From contig NZ_CP012334.1 of NCBI RefSeq assembly GCF_001704295.1, positions 5,344,084 to 5,408,083 on the forward strand: a stretch of DNA of 64,000 bases, written 5' to 3'. This document shows positions 16,788-25,242 of the stretch, one piece after another. The notes under the pieces were generated by a model. That model saw only the letters and a program-made list of their open reading frames with translations, was not told the origin of the DNA and made no database searches. Positions within the stretch are counted from its first letter, which is position 1. Every line of letters starts with the position of its first letter. The translations under genes were made by a program, and so were the position numbers. The DNA is from Bordetella sp. H567. GTDB lineage: Bacteria > Pseudomonadota > Gammaproteobacteria > Burkholderiales > Burkholderiaceae_B.

Positions 16788-17699
16788 ATGCAATCGCAGA
16801 CTTATGGATTCATCGGCCTGGGCAATATGGGCGGCCCCATGGCCGGACGGCTGCTGGACGCCGGCTACGGGCTGGCGGTGTACGACACCAGCGCGGCGGC
16901 GGTCCAGGCGCTGGCCGCCAAGGGCGCGGCCGCCTGCGACGGCGCGCGCCAGGTCGCGGACCAGGCCGAGACGATCTTCCTGAGCCTGCCGACGCCGGAG
17001 ATCGTGCAGCGCGTGGCCACCGATCCCGATGGACTGATGGCGGGCGGCCGCGTCAAGCGCGTGGTGGACCTGTCCACCATCGGCCCGCGCGCCGCGCGCG
17101 ACGTCAGCCGCGCGCTGGCGGCGCGCAACATCCTGTATGTCGATGCCCCCGTCAGCGGGGGCGTGGGCGGCGCGCGCGCCGGCACGCTGGCGGTCATGGC
17201 CGCCTGCCCGCAAGCGGACTATGACGCGCTGCTGCCGGTGCTCAAGCACTTCGGCCCGGTGTTCTACCTGGGCGGCGAAGCCGGCATGGGCCAGAGCATG
17301 AAGCTGGCCAACAACCTGATGTCCGCCGCCGCGGTGGCCATCACGTCCGAGGCCATGGCGATGGGCGTGAAGGCCGGGCTGGACCCCAAGACCATGCTGG
17401 ACGTCATCAATTCCGGTTCCGGACGGAATACCGCCAGCCAGGACAAGTTCCCGCGCGCGGTACTGACCGGCACCTTCGACATCGGCTTCGCCGCGCGGCT
17501 GGCCTACAAGGACGTGCGGCTGTGCGTGGACGAGGCCGAAGCCATCGGCGTGCCCATGGTGGTGGGCGCGGCAGTGCGCGAGATGCTGGTCATGACGCAC
17601 GCCATGTGCGGCGAGGACGCCGACTTCACCCACATCGCCAAGGTGGTGGAAACCTTTGCCGGCGTCGCCATCCGCCAGCGCGGCGGCGGCAAGGCTTGA
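16788..17699 (+). CDS. NAD(P)-dependent beta-hydroxyacid dehydrogenase (3-hydroxyisobutyrate dehydrogenase-like)
   Basis: A 303-residue enzyme. Rossmann motif GFIGLGNMGGPMA at 8-20 (GxGxMG); substrate-binding VDAPVSGGVGGARAGTL at about 118-134; catalytic-Lys segment GMGQSMKLANNLM at about 166-178. The family oxidises 3-hydroxyisobutyrate, tartronate-semialdehyde or related beta-hydroxyacids to semialdehydes. AGGAGAG precedes the ATG. Likely co-transcribed with the Bug receptor upstream, forming a small uptake-and-oxidation module. Confidence 0.9.
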   Translation: MQSQTYGFIGLGNMGGPMAGRLLDAGYGLAVYDTSAAAVQALAAKGAAACDGARQVADQAETIFLSLPTPEIVQRVATDPDGLMAGGRVKRVVDLSTIGPRAARDVSRALAARNILYVDAPVSGGVGGARAGTLAVMAACPQADYDALLPVLKHFGPVFYLGGEAGMGQSMKLANNLMSAAAVAITSEAMAMGVKAGLDPKTMLDVINSGSGRNTASQDKFPRAVLTGTFDIGFAARLAYKDVRLCVDEAEAIGVPMVVGAAVREMLVMTHAMCGEDADFTHIAKVVETFAGVAIRQRGGGKA

Positions 17700-17822
17700 A
17701 CCGACGCGACGGCAGCGCCCGCGCCGCGGCATCGCGGGCGGACGGCGCCGTGGCGACGCCAGGTCCGGCAAGCGGACGTCGAGCGAACCGCACCGGGCAA
17801 TGCCCATCGCGCGACAGCGACG

Positions 17823-17864
17823 TTGCCATCGCGCGGCGGCGATATCGCCGTCGGGTGATGGCAA
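17823..17864. terminator. 42-bp inverted repeat between convergent genes
   Basis: Two 21-base arms (17823-17843 and 17844-17864) pair at 18 of 21 positions around a perfect core GGCGATATCGCC. It sits between a plus-strand gene ending at 17699 and a minus-strand gene ending at 17886. The position suits a bidirectional transcription stop, though there is no T-run. A partial third copy follows (GCAATATCGCCGCCGG). Confidence 0.55.
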
Positions 17865-17885
17865 TATCGCCGCCGGGAACGCGGC

Positions 17886-18827
17886 TCAGGAAAACACCGC
17901 GGGATCGGGCGTCCAGTCGCCGCGGGCGATCATGTCCTGGATCTGCCGCCGCAATATCGTGCGCAGGATGCGCACGGCCTTGGTCGACGGCCGCTGCGTC
18001 GACGCCGCGATCAGCAGCGAGCGCCTGATGCCCGGCGGGCCGATGCGCCAGATGCGCATGCGCCCCTGCGCGATCCGCGGCGCCACGCAGGAATAGGACA
18101 ACACCGCATAGCCCAACCCGCTCTCCACCAACTGCAGCATGGCGTGCATGGCGTCGACTTCCATTTCGACATTGGGCGCCAACCCCAGCGCCGCCAGCGC
18201 CTCGTCGACCAGCACGCGCACGCCGTGCGGACGGCCGGGCAGGATCATGGGCAGGCAGCTCAGGCGCGCCGCCTGCACCGGCCCCGCGCCGACGCCGGCC
18301 GGATCGCCGCGCGGCCCGAGCAGGAACAGTTCGTCGGTCAGCAGCGACTCCGCGCGCAAGGACGGGATGTTCAATCGCGGCGCGTCGTACAGGATGGAGA
18401 TGTCGGTCAAGCCGTTGCTCAGCCACTCCAGGACGTGGCCGCTATAGCCTTCCATGAACTTCAGCGATACGCCCGGAACGGCGCGGCGGAAGGCCTGGAT
18501 CAAGGGCACCGACAGCACGGCCGAAATCGAAGCCGGCATGCCGATCACCACCGGGCCGCCCGGCACGGCGCCGGAGGCGCGCACCGCGCTGACGGCGCTG
18601 TGCGTGCTTTCCACGATGCCGCGCGCATACTGCGCCAGCAGGGTGCCGGCCTCCGTCAGCAACACGCCGCGCCCCGTGCGATGAAACAGCGCCACGCCCA
18701 GTTCCTGTTCCAGCGCCTTGACGCGCCGGCTCAGGATGGGCTGGCTGATCGACAGGCGCATGGCCGCCCGCGAGTACGCGCCGGCATCGGCGATGCCGAT
18801 GAACATTTCCAGCTGTCGAAGTTCCAT
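17886..18827 (-). CDS. LysR-family transcriptional regulator
   Basis: A 313-residue LTTR starting MELRQLEMFIGIADAGAYSRAAMRLSISQPILSRRVKALEQELG in two runs. The HTH is at residues 18-37, with FHRTGRGVLLTEAG at about 50-64. The effector domain (GMPASISAVLSVPLIQAFRRAVPGV) spans 90-300. It lies downstream of, and on the same strand as, the cupin and carboxymuconolactone-decarboxylase-like genes, so it may be the last gene of that operon rather than divergent from a target. Confidence 0.9.
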   Translation of the reverse strand: MELRQLEMFIGIADAGAYSRAAMRLSISQPILSRRVKALEQELGVALFHRTGRGVLLTEAGTLLAQYARGIVESTHSAVSAVRASGAVPGGPVVIGMPASISAVLSVPLIQAFRRAVPGVSLKFMEGYSGHVLEWLSNGLTDISILYDAPRLNIPSLRAESLLTDELFLLGPRGDPAGVGAGPVQAARLSCLPMILPGRPHGVRVLVDEALAALGLAPNVEMEVDAMHAMLQLVESGLGYAVLSYSCVAPRIAQGRMRIWRIGPPGIRRSLLIAASTQRPSTKAVRILRTILRRQIQDMIARGDWTPDPAVFS

Positions 18828-18872
18828 CGCGCCGTCCGCCTTGATGAAGAAATGCCGGCAGCGACGGCGGCG

Positions 18873-19268
18873 TCAGGCCGCGGCGCGCTGCGTCGGATAC
18901 TGCGCGTCGGTGACGGCCTCCTGCCAAGTGGCCTTGCCCATCGACGTCGCCATGTGGACCATGTACGTGTCCGAGGCCGCGCCGTGCCAGTGCCGCTCGT
19001 TCGGGCCTATCCACACGACATCGCCCTGGCGGATCAGCTGGGGCTCCTGGCCGTCCAGGCAGATCCAGCCCTGTCCCGACGTCACGTGCAGCACCTGCCC
19101 GTATTCGTGGGTATGCCAGTGGGTACGCGCGCCCGGAGAGAAGAACACATTGTTGATGCCGACGTTGTCCATCGTGGGCATGACGGGGTCCGCCCATACG
19201 ACGCCGGTAAATGTCGCGCCGCGCTGTTCCGAAGGAACGCCGGACACCCTGCCGTGAAATACCTTCAT
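18873..19268 (-). CDS. Small single-domain cupin protein
   Basis: A 131-residue cupin. Probable metal ligands are H50/H52/H54, Q58 and H93/H95 (HWHTHEYGQ and ERHWHG). The start MKVFHG at 19268 has AGGAGGCAGGC upstream, which decides it over an in-frame extension to 19322. It lies 83 bp after the carboxymuconolactone-decarboxylase-like gene on the same strand. In many genomes such a cupin neighbours that family. Its role, perhaps an isomerase or decarboxylase helper for aromatic or dicarboxylic acid breakdown, is inferred. Confidence 0.85.
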   Translation of the reverse strand: MKVFHGRVSGVPSEQRGATFTGVVWADPVMPTMDNVGINNVFFSPGARTHWHTHEYGQVLHVTSGQGWICLDGQEPQLIRQGDVVWIGPNERHWHGAASDTYMVHMATSMGKATWQEAVTDAQYPTQRAAA

Positions 19269-19351
19269 TGCCTGCCTCCTGTGCATGGCCTGGTGAAACC
19301 GGGTGCCGCCGCGCGAAATCATCGCCGCGCGATGCGCCCGATGTGATGGTT

Positions 19352-19747
19352 CTAGCCTTTCGCGGCTTCGGCCTCATAGGCCGCGATGGCTTCGCTGGCC
19401 ACTCGGAACGCGGCCAGCGCCAGCGGCACGCCGCAGTAGATGGCGGCCTGCAGCAGCACGGCGCGTATCTCCTCGCGGCTGCAGCCGTTGCGCAGCGCGC
19501 CCTTCACGTGCGAGGCCAGTTCGTGGTGCTGGCTCATCGCGGTCAGCATGCCCAGGTTGAGCAGGCTGCGGGTCTTGAAAGGCAGGGTCTCGTCACCCCA
19601 GATCTCGCCCCAGCAGTATTCCGTCACCAGCCTCTGCATCGGCCGGTTGAAATCGTCGGCGGCGTTCCAGGATTTTTCGACATGGGCCGCGCCCAGTACG
19701 TCCTTGCGGTTCTGGAATCCTTTCTGGAAGAGCTCGTCGTTTGCCAT
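19352..19747 (-). CDS. Carboxymuconolactone decarboxylase (AhpD-like) family protein
   Basis: A 131-residue all-helical protein of the gamma-carboxymuconolactone decarboxylase family. Conserved segments are EYCWGEIWGDETLPFKTRSLLNLGML in two runs, HHELASHVKGALRNGCSREEI and LLQAAIYCGVPLALAAF. PcaC itself acts in the protocatechuate branch of the beta-ketoadipate pathway, but no other pca gene is present here, so a different substrate is likely. The start MANDELF at 19747 has AGGAACC upstream; the longer frame to 19822 is Arg/Pro-rich. First gene of an operon with the cupin and LysR genes. Confidence 0.85.
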   Translation of the reverse strand: MANDELFQKGFQNRKDVLGAAHVEKSWNAADDFNRPMQRLVTEYCWGEIWGDETLPFKTRSLLNLGMLTAMSQHHELASHVKGALRNGCSREEIRAVLLQAAIYCGVPLALAAFRVASEAIAAYEAEAAKG

Positions 19748-20125
19748 CGCTGGTTCCTTTTTCGGTCGGCGCGGCGCGCGCCCGCGGCAGCCGCATGCCT
19801 GGCGCGGCGGCGTGATGGCCACACGCGACAGGCACGATCATACAATCGTGCAATCATATAGTAAATGTCGAAATGCACGCCAGGCGGCACGCGCTGCCGC
19901 GATTCCGCGCTAGGGGTAATTACTAGCCGAGCGCTATCCATTCGATGATACAGTCATACAATCATAATAAGCTTCATGACACGCCGTCGCGCTGGCGAGT
20001 GGGGTATGACGCCAGACGATGCGGCCAATATTTCGAACCAGGAGGAGGAGCCCGAGGCCCGCCTGGCCATGGCCCGCAGCAGGCCATCGGCTGCAAGGCG
20101 CGCGCCCGCCGGCTGCGCGATCGTC
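19748..20125. promoter_or_regulatory. Divergent control region with two copies of an 18-bp motif
   Basis: This 378-bp region separates the CMD/cupin/LysR operon from the Bug/ALDH/GntR genes. It contains ATACAATCGTGCAATCAT (19840-19857) and ATACAGTCATACAATCAT (19948-19965). The same motif recurs at 24311-24328. The surroundings are markedly AT-richer than the genes. An open frame from 19976 leads into the Bug gene but is Arg/Glu-rich, with no signal peptide, and is taken as untranslated leader. Confidence 0.7.
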
Positions 20126-21088
20126 ATGAAAAAATCCGTCTCGATATTCGCCGCGCTGCTGTGCGGCCCGCTGTGCGCCACGCTGGCCATGGCCGACTAT
20201 CCGGAACGTCCGGTGCGCATGGTCGTGCCCTTCGGCGCCGGCGGCGGCGTCGATGCGCTGGCGCGCCCGCTGGCCCGCGAACTCACCCAGATCCTGGGCC
20301 AGAGCGTGATCGTCGAAAACAAGCCCAGCACCAACGGCCAGATCGGCATGGCGGAAGTCGCCCGCGCCGCACCGGACGGCTATACCGTCGTCATGAGTTC
20401 CGCGGCCTATGCCATCACGCCGGCCTTCTACCATGACCTGCCGTACGACATCCGCAAGGACTACGCGCCGGTCACCATACTCGCCTCCAATCCGCTGGTG
20501 CTGGTGGCCTCCACCCACTTCAAGGCGTCCTCCGTGCAGGAAATGATCGCCATGGCGCGCGCCAAGGCCGGCGCTGTCAATTTCGCGGCACCCGGCAACA
20601 GCGGCATTCATTTCCTGGCGGGCGAGCTCATGGGAAGCGTGGCCGGCGTCAAATGGACCAGCGTGCCTTACAAGGGCGCCGGGCCGGCCTTCCCGGACCT
20701 GATCAGCGGCCAAGTCGATGTGATGTTTGACAATCCCGCGTCCTCGCTGCCCTTCGTGCAGTCCGGCCGGCTCAAGCTCATCGCCACCACGGGCCAGCAG
20801 CGGCTGGCCGCGGCGGGCAACGCCCCCACGGTCGCCGAATCGCTGCCCGGCTTCGACGCGGCCAACTGGTTCGTGCTGGCCGCGCCGGCGGGCACGCCAC
20901 CGGACCGCATCCGGACCTTGTACGAAGCGAGCCAGCGGGCCATGCGGCAGCCGGCGCTTGTCGAATTCATGGACCGCAACGGCATCGCCGCCATCCTCAG
21001 CCCACCCGCCGAAGCCGCCCGCTATATCGAGGCCGAAGCCGGCAAATGGGGTGGCGTGGTGCGCGAGAACCGCCTGGCCGTCCAGTAA
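20126..21088 (+). CDS. Bug-family (TctC) periplasmic solute-binding receptor
   Basis: A 320-residue receptor starting MKKSVSIFAALLCGPLCATLAMADYPERPV in two parts; the signal peptide is cut after ALAMA (about residue 23). Hallmarks: YPERPVRMVVPFGAGGGVD, VIVENKPSTNGQIG and APAGTPPDRI. The internal ATG at 20126 is chosen because it gives a clean signal peptide, unlike the 50-residue upstream extension. It is followed 75 bp later by the aldehyde dehydrogenase. Likely substrate delivery for that catabolic set. Confidence 0.92.
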   Translation: MKKSVSIFAALLCGPLCATLAMADYPERPVRMVVPFGAGGGVDALARPLARELTQILGQSVIVENKPSTNGQIGMAEVARAAPDGYTVVMSSAAYAITPAFYHDLPYDIRKDYAPVTILASNPLVLVASTHFKASSVQEMIAMARAKAGAVNFAAPGNSGIHFLAGELMGSVAGVKWTSVPYKGAGPAFPDLISGQVDVMFDNPASSLPFVQSGRLKLIATTGQQRLAAAGNAPTVAESLPGFDAANWFVLAAPAGTPPDRIRTLYEASQRAMRQPALVEFMDRNGIAAILSPPAEAARYIEAEAGKWGGVVRENRLAVQ

Positions 21089-21163
21089 CGCCGCGGCCCC
21101 GCGGCCCGCCGCGCAGCGCGCGGTTTTCCCAACTTTCCAGACATGACGCGACACGGAGCAACC

Positions 21164-22642
21164 ATGCAGGATTTCCAGATGCTATGCGACGGCCGGTGGG
21201 TGAACGCGCACGACGGCCGATGGATCGACTCCTTCAATCCCTATACCGGCCTGGCCTGGGCCCGCGTGCCGCGCGCCAACGCCGAAGACGTGGACCGCGC
21301 CGTGCAGGCCGCCCGCCGCGCCTTCCTCGACCCAACCTGGCGTGATCTCACGCCGACGGCGCGCGGCGCCCTGCTGCGCCGCCTGGGCGACCTGGTCGCG
21401 CGCGACGCCGACGAACTGGCCGCCATCGAGACGCGCGACAACGGCAAGCTCATCTCCGAAATGCGCGGCCAGCTGCGCTACATGCCGCAGTGGTACTACT
21501 ACTTCGGCGGCCTGGCCGACAAGATCGAGGGCCGCGTCATCCCCATCGACAAGCCGGACTGCTTCAACTTCACGCGCGACGAACCGCTGGGCGTCGTCGC
21601 CGCCATCACGCCCTGGAACTCGCCGCTCCTGCTGGCCACCTGGAAGCTCGCCCCCGCGCTGGCCGCGGGCAACACGGTGGTCTGGAAGCCTTCCGAACAT
21701 TCCACCGTATCCGCGCTGGCCTTCGGCCGGCTTTTCGAGGAAGCCGGCTTTCCGCCCGGCGTCGTCAACATCGTCAGCGGCCTGGGCAGCGAAATCGGCG
21801 AGGCCCTGGTCACCCATCCCCACGTCGCCAAGGTCGCGTTCACCGGCGGCGACCAGACCGGCCAGCACGTCTACGAAATGGCCGCGCGCGGCATCAAGCC
21901 CGTCACACTGGAACTGGGCGGCAAGTCGGCCAACATCGTCTGCGCCGACGCCGACCTGGACAACGCCGTCAAGGGCACCGTATCCGGCATCTTCGCCGCC
22001 ACCGGGCAGACCTGCATCGCCGGTTCCCGCGCCCTGGTTCATCGCGACGTCCACGATGCCTTCGTCGACAAGCTGGTGGCGTACGCGCGCACCGCGCGCA
22101 TGGGCGACCCGGCCCAACCCGACACCCAGGTCGGCCCGGTTACCACCCAACAGCAATTGGCAAAAATCCTGGACTACATCGAAATCGCCCGGGCCGGCGG
22201 CGCCCGCTGCGTGCTGGGCGGCACCCCGGGCAGCCGCCCCGAATGCGGGCGCGGCTGGTTCGTCGAACCCACCATCTTCTGCGACGTCACGCCCGACATG
22301 CGCATCGCCCAGGAGGAAGTCTTCGGCCCGGTGCTGTGCGTCATTCCCTTCGACACCGACGATGAAGCGGTAAGCATCGCCAACGACACCCGCTACGGCC
22401 TGGCCGCCGGCCTGTGGACGCGCGACATGGGCCGGGCGTTGAATCTGTCGCGGCGGCTGGAGGCGGGCACCGTCTGGGTCAACACCTACCGCGCCACCAG
22501 CTACCTGTCGCCCTTCGGCGGCTACAAGCGCTCCGGCATCGGCCGCGAAAGCGGCCTGTCGGCCATCCGCGAATACCTGCAGGAGAAAAGCATTTGGATC
22601 AGCACGGGCGGCGACGTCCCCAATCCCTTCGTGATGCGTTAG
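21164..22642 (+). CDS. Aldehyde dehydrogenase family protein
   Basis: A 492-residue NAD(P)-dependent aldehyde dehydrogenase. It shows the [10 protein letters not shown] cofactor segment, FTGGDQTGQ, the general-base Glu in [13 protein letters not shown] (about 250) and the catalytic Cys in GQTCIAGSR (about 284), plus [13 protein letters not shown]. The start MQDFQM (21164) has GGAGCA upstream; an ATG 21 bp earlier is possible. It sits between a Bug receptor and a GntR regulator. Oxidation of a semialdehyde derived from the imported compound is the likely role. Confidence 0.9.
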   Translation: MQDFQMLCDGRWVNAHDGRWIDSFNPYTGLAWARVPRANAEDVDRAVQAARRAFLDPTWRDLTPTARGALLRRLGDLVARDADELAAIETRDNGKLISEMRGQLRYMPQWYYYFGGLADKIEGRVIPIDKPDCFNFTRDEPLGVVAAITPWNSPLLLATWKLAPALAAGNTVVWKPSEHSTVSALAFGRLFEEAGFPPGVVNIVSGLGSEIGEALVTHPHVAKVAFTGGDQTGQHVYEMAARGIKPVTLELGGKSANIVCADADLDNAVKGTVSGIFAATGQTCIAGSRALVHRDVHDAFVDKLVAYARTARMGDPAQPDTQVGPVTTQQQLAKILDYIEIARAGGARCVLGGTPGSRPECGRGWFVEPTIFCDVTPDMRIAQEEVFGPVLCVIPFDTDDEAVSIANDTRYGLAAGLWTRDMGRALNLSRRLEAGTVWVNTYRATSYLSPFGGYKRSGIGRESGLSAIREYLQEKSIWISTGGDVPNPFVMR

Positions 22643-22756
22643 GCATTCACGCAACACCATGCATAACGATATTGCGATCCGGCACCCAACGGCGTGGGAG
22701 CAGTTAAAATCCCCCCCATCGCCGGCATCCGGCCAGCCACTTTCCAGACCACACGC

Positions 22757-23479
22757 ATGAACGCCGCTGCCGCGCCTCAAAGCGATTTCAAAGTACCGCG
22801 CGCCGCTTCCGTACTGCGGCACAGCGTGACCGAAAGCATACGCAACGCCATCCTGGTCGGCCGCTTCCGGCCGGGCGAACGGCTGCCCGAACGCGAACTC
22901 TGCGAAATGACCGGGGTCAGCCGCACCCTGGTGCGCGAAGCACTGCGCCAGCTGGAATCCGAAGGCCTCATCCACGTCATCCCGCATCGCGGCCCGGTGG
23001 TCGACCGCGTGTCCCCGGAGCAGGCCGAAGGCATCTACCAGGTGCGGGAAGAACTCGAAGGCCTGGCGTGCCAGCTCTTCGCCGAGCACGCCAGCGACGC
23101 CCAGCGCAAGGCGCTGCAGGACGCCTTCCAGGCCCTGAAGCGCGCGATGACGCACGGCACCGCGCTCGAACGCCTGACCGCCAAGAACTTCTTCTACCAA
23201 CAACTCCTCGACGGCGCCGGCAACGAAGCCCTGACCACCACCCTGCGCCTGCTGAACTCGCGCGTCATGCTGCTGCGATCCACGTCCATGCAGGCGCCGG
23301 GCCGCTCCCGCAAGAGCGTCGCCGAGCTCGCCGACGTCATGGAAGCCGTGGCCGCCCGCGACGGCAAGGCCGCCCGCCGCGCCGGCAGCCTGCACGTACG
23401 CAACGCCGCCAAGGTAGCGATCGAAATCCTGCGCCAAAGCAACGAAGCCGCCGAAGAAGAATCCGCCGCCACCTCCTGA
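22757..23479 (+). CDS. GntR-family regulator, FadR/FCD subfamily
   Basis: A 240-residue regulator. The winged HTH (about 12-80) reads LRHSVTESIRNAILVGRFRPGERLPERELCEMTGVSRTLVREALRQLESEGL in successive segments. The helical FCD effector domain runs about 90-225, with metal/ligand positions in the all-alpha bundle. The start MNAAAA at 22757 gives the normal family length. Likely autoregulates and controls the surrounding catabolic genes through the 18-bp motif found at 19840, 19948 and 24311 (inference). Confidence 0.9.
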   Translation: MNAAAAPQSDFKVPRAASVLRHSVTESIRNAILVGRFRPGERLPERELCEMTGVSRTLVREALRQLESEGLIHVIPHRGPVVDRVSPEQAEGIYQVREELEGLACQLFAEHASDAQRKALQDAFQALKRAMTHGTALERLTAKNFFYQQLLDGAGNEALTTTLRLLNSRVMLLRSTSMQAPGRSRKSVAELADVMEAVAARDGKAARRAGSLHVRNAAKVAIEILRQSNEAAEEESAATS

Positions 23480-23768
23480 CGGCCCCACCCGCATCCACGG
23501 CAAGGCACCGCCCGCCCCTGCCGGTCCGATCACGCACGCGACCGCGAATCGCGACACCTACGGCGACGGCGACAAGACAACGACCGTCACCGCGACCACG
23601 TAGGCGACTGCGACTGCGACCACGACCGTAAACGGCAACAGAACCACCAACGCAAGCAGCAAGCCCTAAACGCAAGCTGGGAGCCGAAAGCCTCAGCCGC
23701 AAATCGCAGCCGCAAGTCACACCCCCCAGCCCCAAACGCAAGCCCAAACGCCAGCCACAACCGCAAGC
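23480..23768. other. Low-complexity CGCAAGCC-rich spacer, no gene
   Basis: The region holds degenerate repeats of CGACCGCGA and CCGCAAGCCACAAACG-like units (23540-23770), giving repetitive shadow frames on the minus strand (Gly/Leu/Arg-rich). No start context or domain is seen. It leads directly into repeat copy 3. Confidence 0.6.
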
Positions 23769-24125
23769 CACAAACACGTAGGCGCAGAGGGGCCGCGCTG
23801 GGCGGCCTCTCTGCGACGTGCACCGCAACATCTTCCATCGGCAAAACACCTCCGCCCACGAAGCGCCAAGCACCCCACCCGCCCCAGCGCCGGTGATTCA
23901 GGCACATCGCAGTCCGGCGGGGGCGATGCCTGCCGAGGCCGGCCCGTAGGAGCCGCGCGACGGAATCCGAAGGCAGGACGGCCGGGCAAAAAAGCCGCAA
24001 GAACCCCACCGATGTTCGGCCGCCGAACGAGGATGAGGACGCGGCAGTCCGCCGCGAAGGCGGCGGACCGGCTCCTCCGGGCCGGCCTCGGCAGGCATCG
24101 CCCCCGCCGGACGGCCATAGCACTC
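23769..24125 (+). repeat. Dispersed palindromic repeat copy 3
   Basis: A hairpin 23783-23815 (14-bp stem cgcagagg..., one mismatch that would be a G-U pair in RNA) follows ACGTAGG. Linker: CTTCCATCGGC, CCCACGAAGCGCCAAGCAC and GGTGATTCAGGCACATCGCA. B arms 23912-23945 and 24079-24112 are perfect 34-bp inverse copies; inner hairpin 24047-24068 (9-bp, GAAG loop). Four bases differ from the arm of copy 2, and each change is mirrored in the opposite arm. Confidence 0.9.
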
Positions 24126-24310
24126 CATCGCCACGCCGCACAACACCCCCGCCAGACCGCGACAGCACCAAGCCGCAAGACATGACCCCGCCACACGGCA
24201 ACACCACCCCATCGCGACGCCCTACGACCTCCCCCGCCAGACGACAACCGCCACCGAATCGCCGCCAACTCCAGACAAACCCCACCCCCCAATCCGTTGT
24301 GAATCCGAGA

Positions 24311-24328
24311 ATGCAATAATACAATCAT
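24311..24328. promoter_or_regulatory. 18-bp motif upstream of the SDR (candidate GntR/FCD operator)
   Basis: ATGCAATAATACAATCAT matches the two motifs in the 19748-20125 control region (consensus ATRCARTMRTRCAATCAT). It lies 54 bp before the SDR start, where an operator would be expected. Confidence 0.6.
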
Positions 24329-24381
24329 CCTCTAATACGATAACCATCCAACACCCACCCCAAAGAGACACGGAGCAGACA

Positions 24382-25125
24382 ATGGCCAGACTTCAGGGCA
24401 AGGTTGCGATCGTCACAGGCGCCGCAGGGGGAATCGGAAGAGCCATCGCGCAAGCCTATGCGCGCGAAGGCGCCCGCGTCGGCATGCTGGACAACAACGC
24501 CGAGCTCCTCACCCGCGCCGCCGCCGAAACACCGGGCGCCGAAGCCCTGGTCTGCAACGTCGCCCACCGCGCCGCCGTCCTGGCTGCCATCGGGGGATAC
24601 GCGGAACGCATGAAAGGCCTGGACATCCTCGTCAACAACGCGGCCTACTTCCACTACGCCCCCCTGACCGACATGCCCGAAGACATCGTCGACAGGATGA
24701 TAGACGTCGGCCTGAAAGGCGCCCTCTGGAGCCTGCAGGCCGCCACCCCACATCTCATCGCCCGCGGCGGCGGCGCCGTCATCAACCTCTCTTCCGTCGC
24801 CGTCTCCTTCGCCATCAAGCACGCCGCGGTCTACAGCGCCATCAAGGGCGCCCTGGACACCCTCACGCGCCAGCAGGCGGTCGAACTGGGCGGCCACGGC
24901 ATACGCGTCAACGCCCTCGCTCCCGGCCCTGTCATCACCCCGGGGGCCAGCTCGGTCATCGACGCGCAAGGCTGGGAAACGCGGCGCCAGAAAACGCCGC
25001 TCAAACGCCTGCCCACCGGCGAGGACATTGCCGCCGCCGCCGTCTTCCTGGCCTCCGACGAAAGCGCCACCGTCGCGGGCATCACCCTCAAAGTCGACGG
25101 CGCGCTCACCATAGGCGGGTATTGA
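24382..25125 (+). CDS. SDR-family oxidoreductase
   Basis: A 247-residue classical SDR: TGAAGGIG at about 12-19, NNAAYF at about 88, catalytic S (INLSSVAV) and YSAIK (about 152-156), C-terminal VDGALTIGGY. The substrate is unknown. The promoter region carries the 18-bp motif shared with the Bug/CMD divergent region, suggesting it belongs to the same regulon. An ABC importer operon follows after 117 bp on the same strand and may be co-expressed. Confidence 0.88.
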   Translation: MARLQGKVAIVTGAAGGIGRAIAQAYAREGARVGMLDNNAELLTRAAAETPGAEALVCNVAHRAAVLAAIGGYAERMKGLDILVNNAAYFHYAPLTDMPEDIVDRMIDVGLKGALWSLQAATPHLIARGGGAVINLSSVAVSFAIKHAAVYSAIKGALDTLTRQQAVELGGHGIRVNALAPGPVITPGASSVIDAQGWETRRQKTPLKRLPTGEDIAAAAVFLASDESATVAGITLKVDGALTIGGY

Positions 25126-25242
25126 CGGCCAGGCGGCGTCCATCGCGCCGCGACCACCGGCCAGGGCACGACGAGGTTGCGGGACTTCGGCGCCACGGCA
25201 AGGAACGTGAAGACATAACAACGCGTTGCTCCAGGAGACGCG

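Noticed and set aside
19976-20125. Extension of the third Bug protein by 50 residues
   Set aside because: It would bury the signal peptide; the ATG at 20126 gives a normal export signal.
21182-23557. 791-codon minus-strand frame opposite the aldehyde dehydrogenase and GntR genes
   Set aside because: Runs through two recognised genes and is compositionally abnormal.
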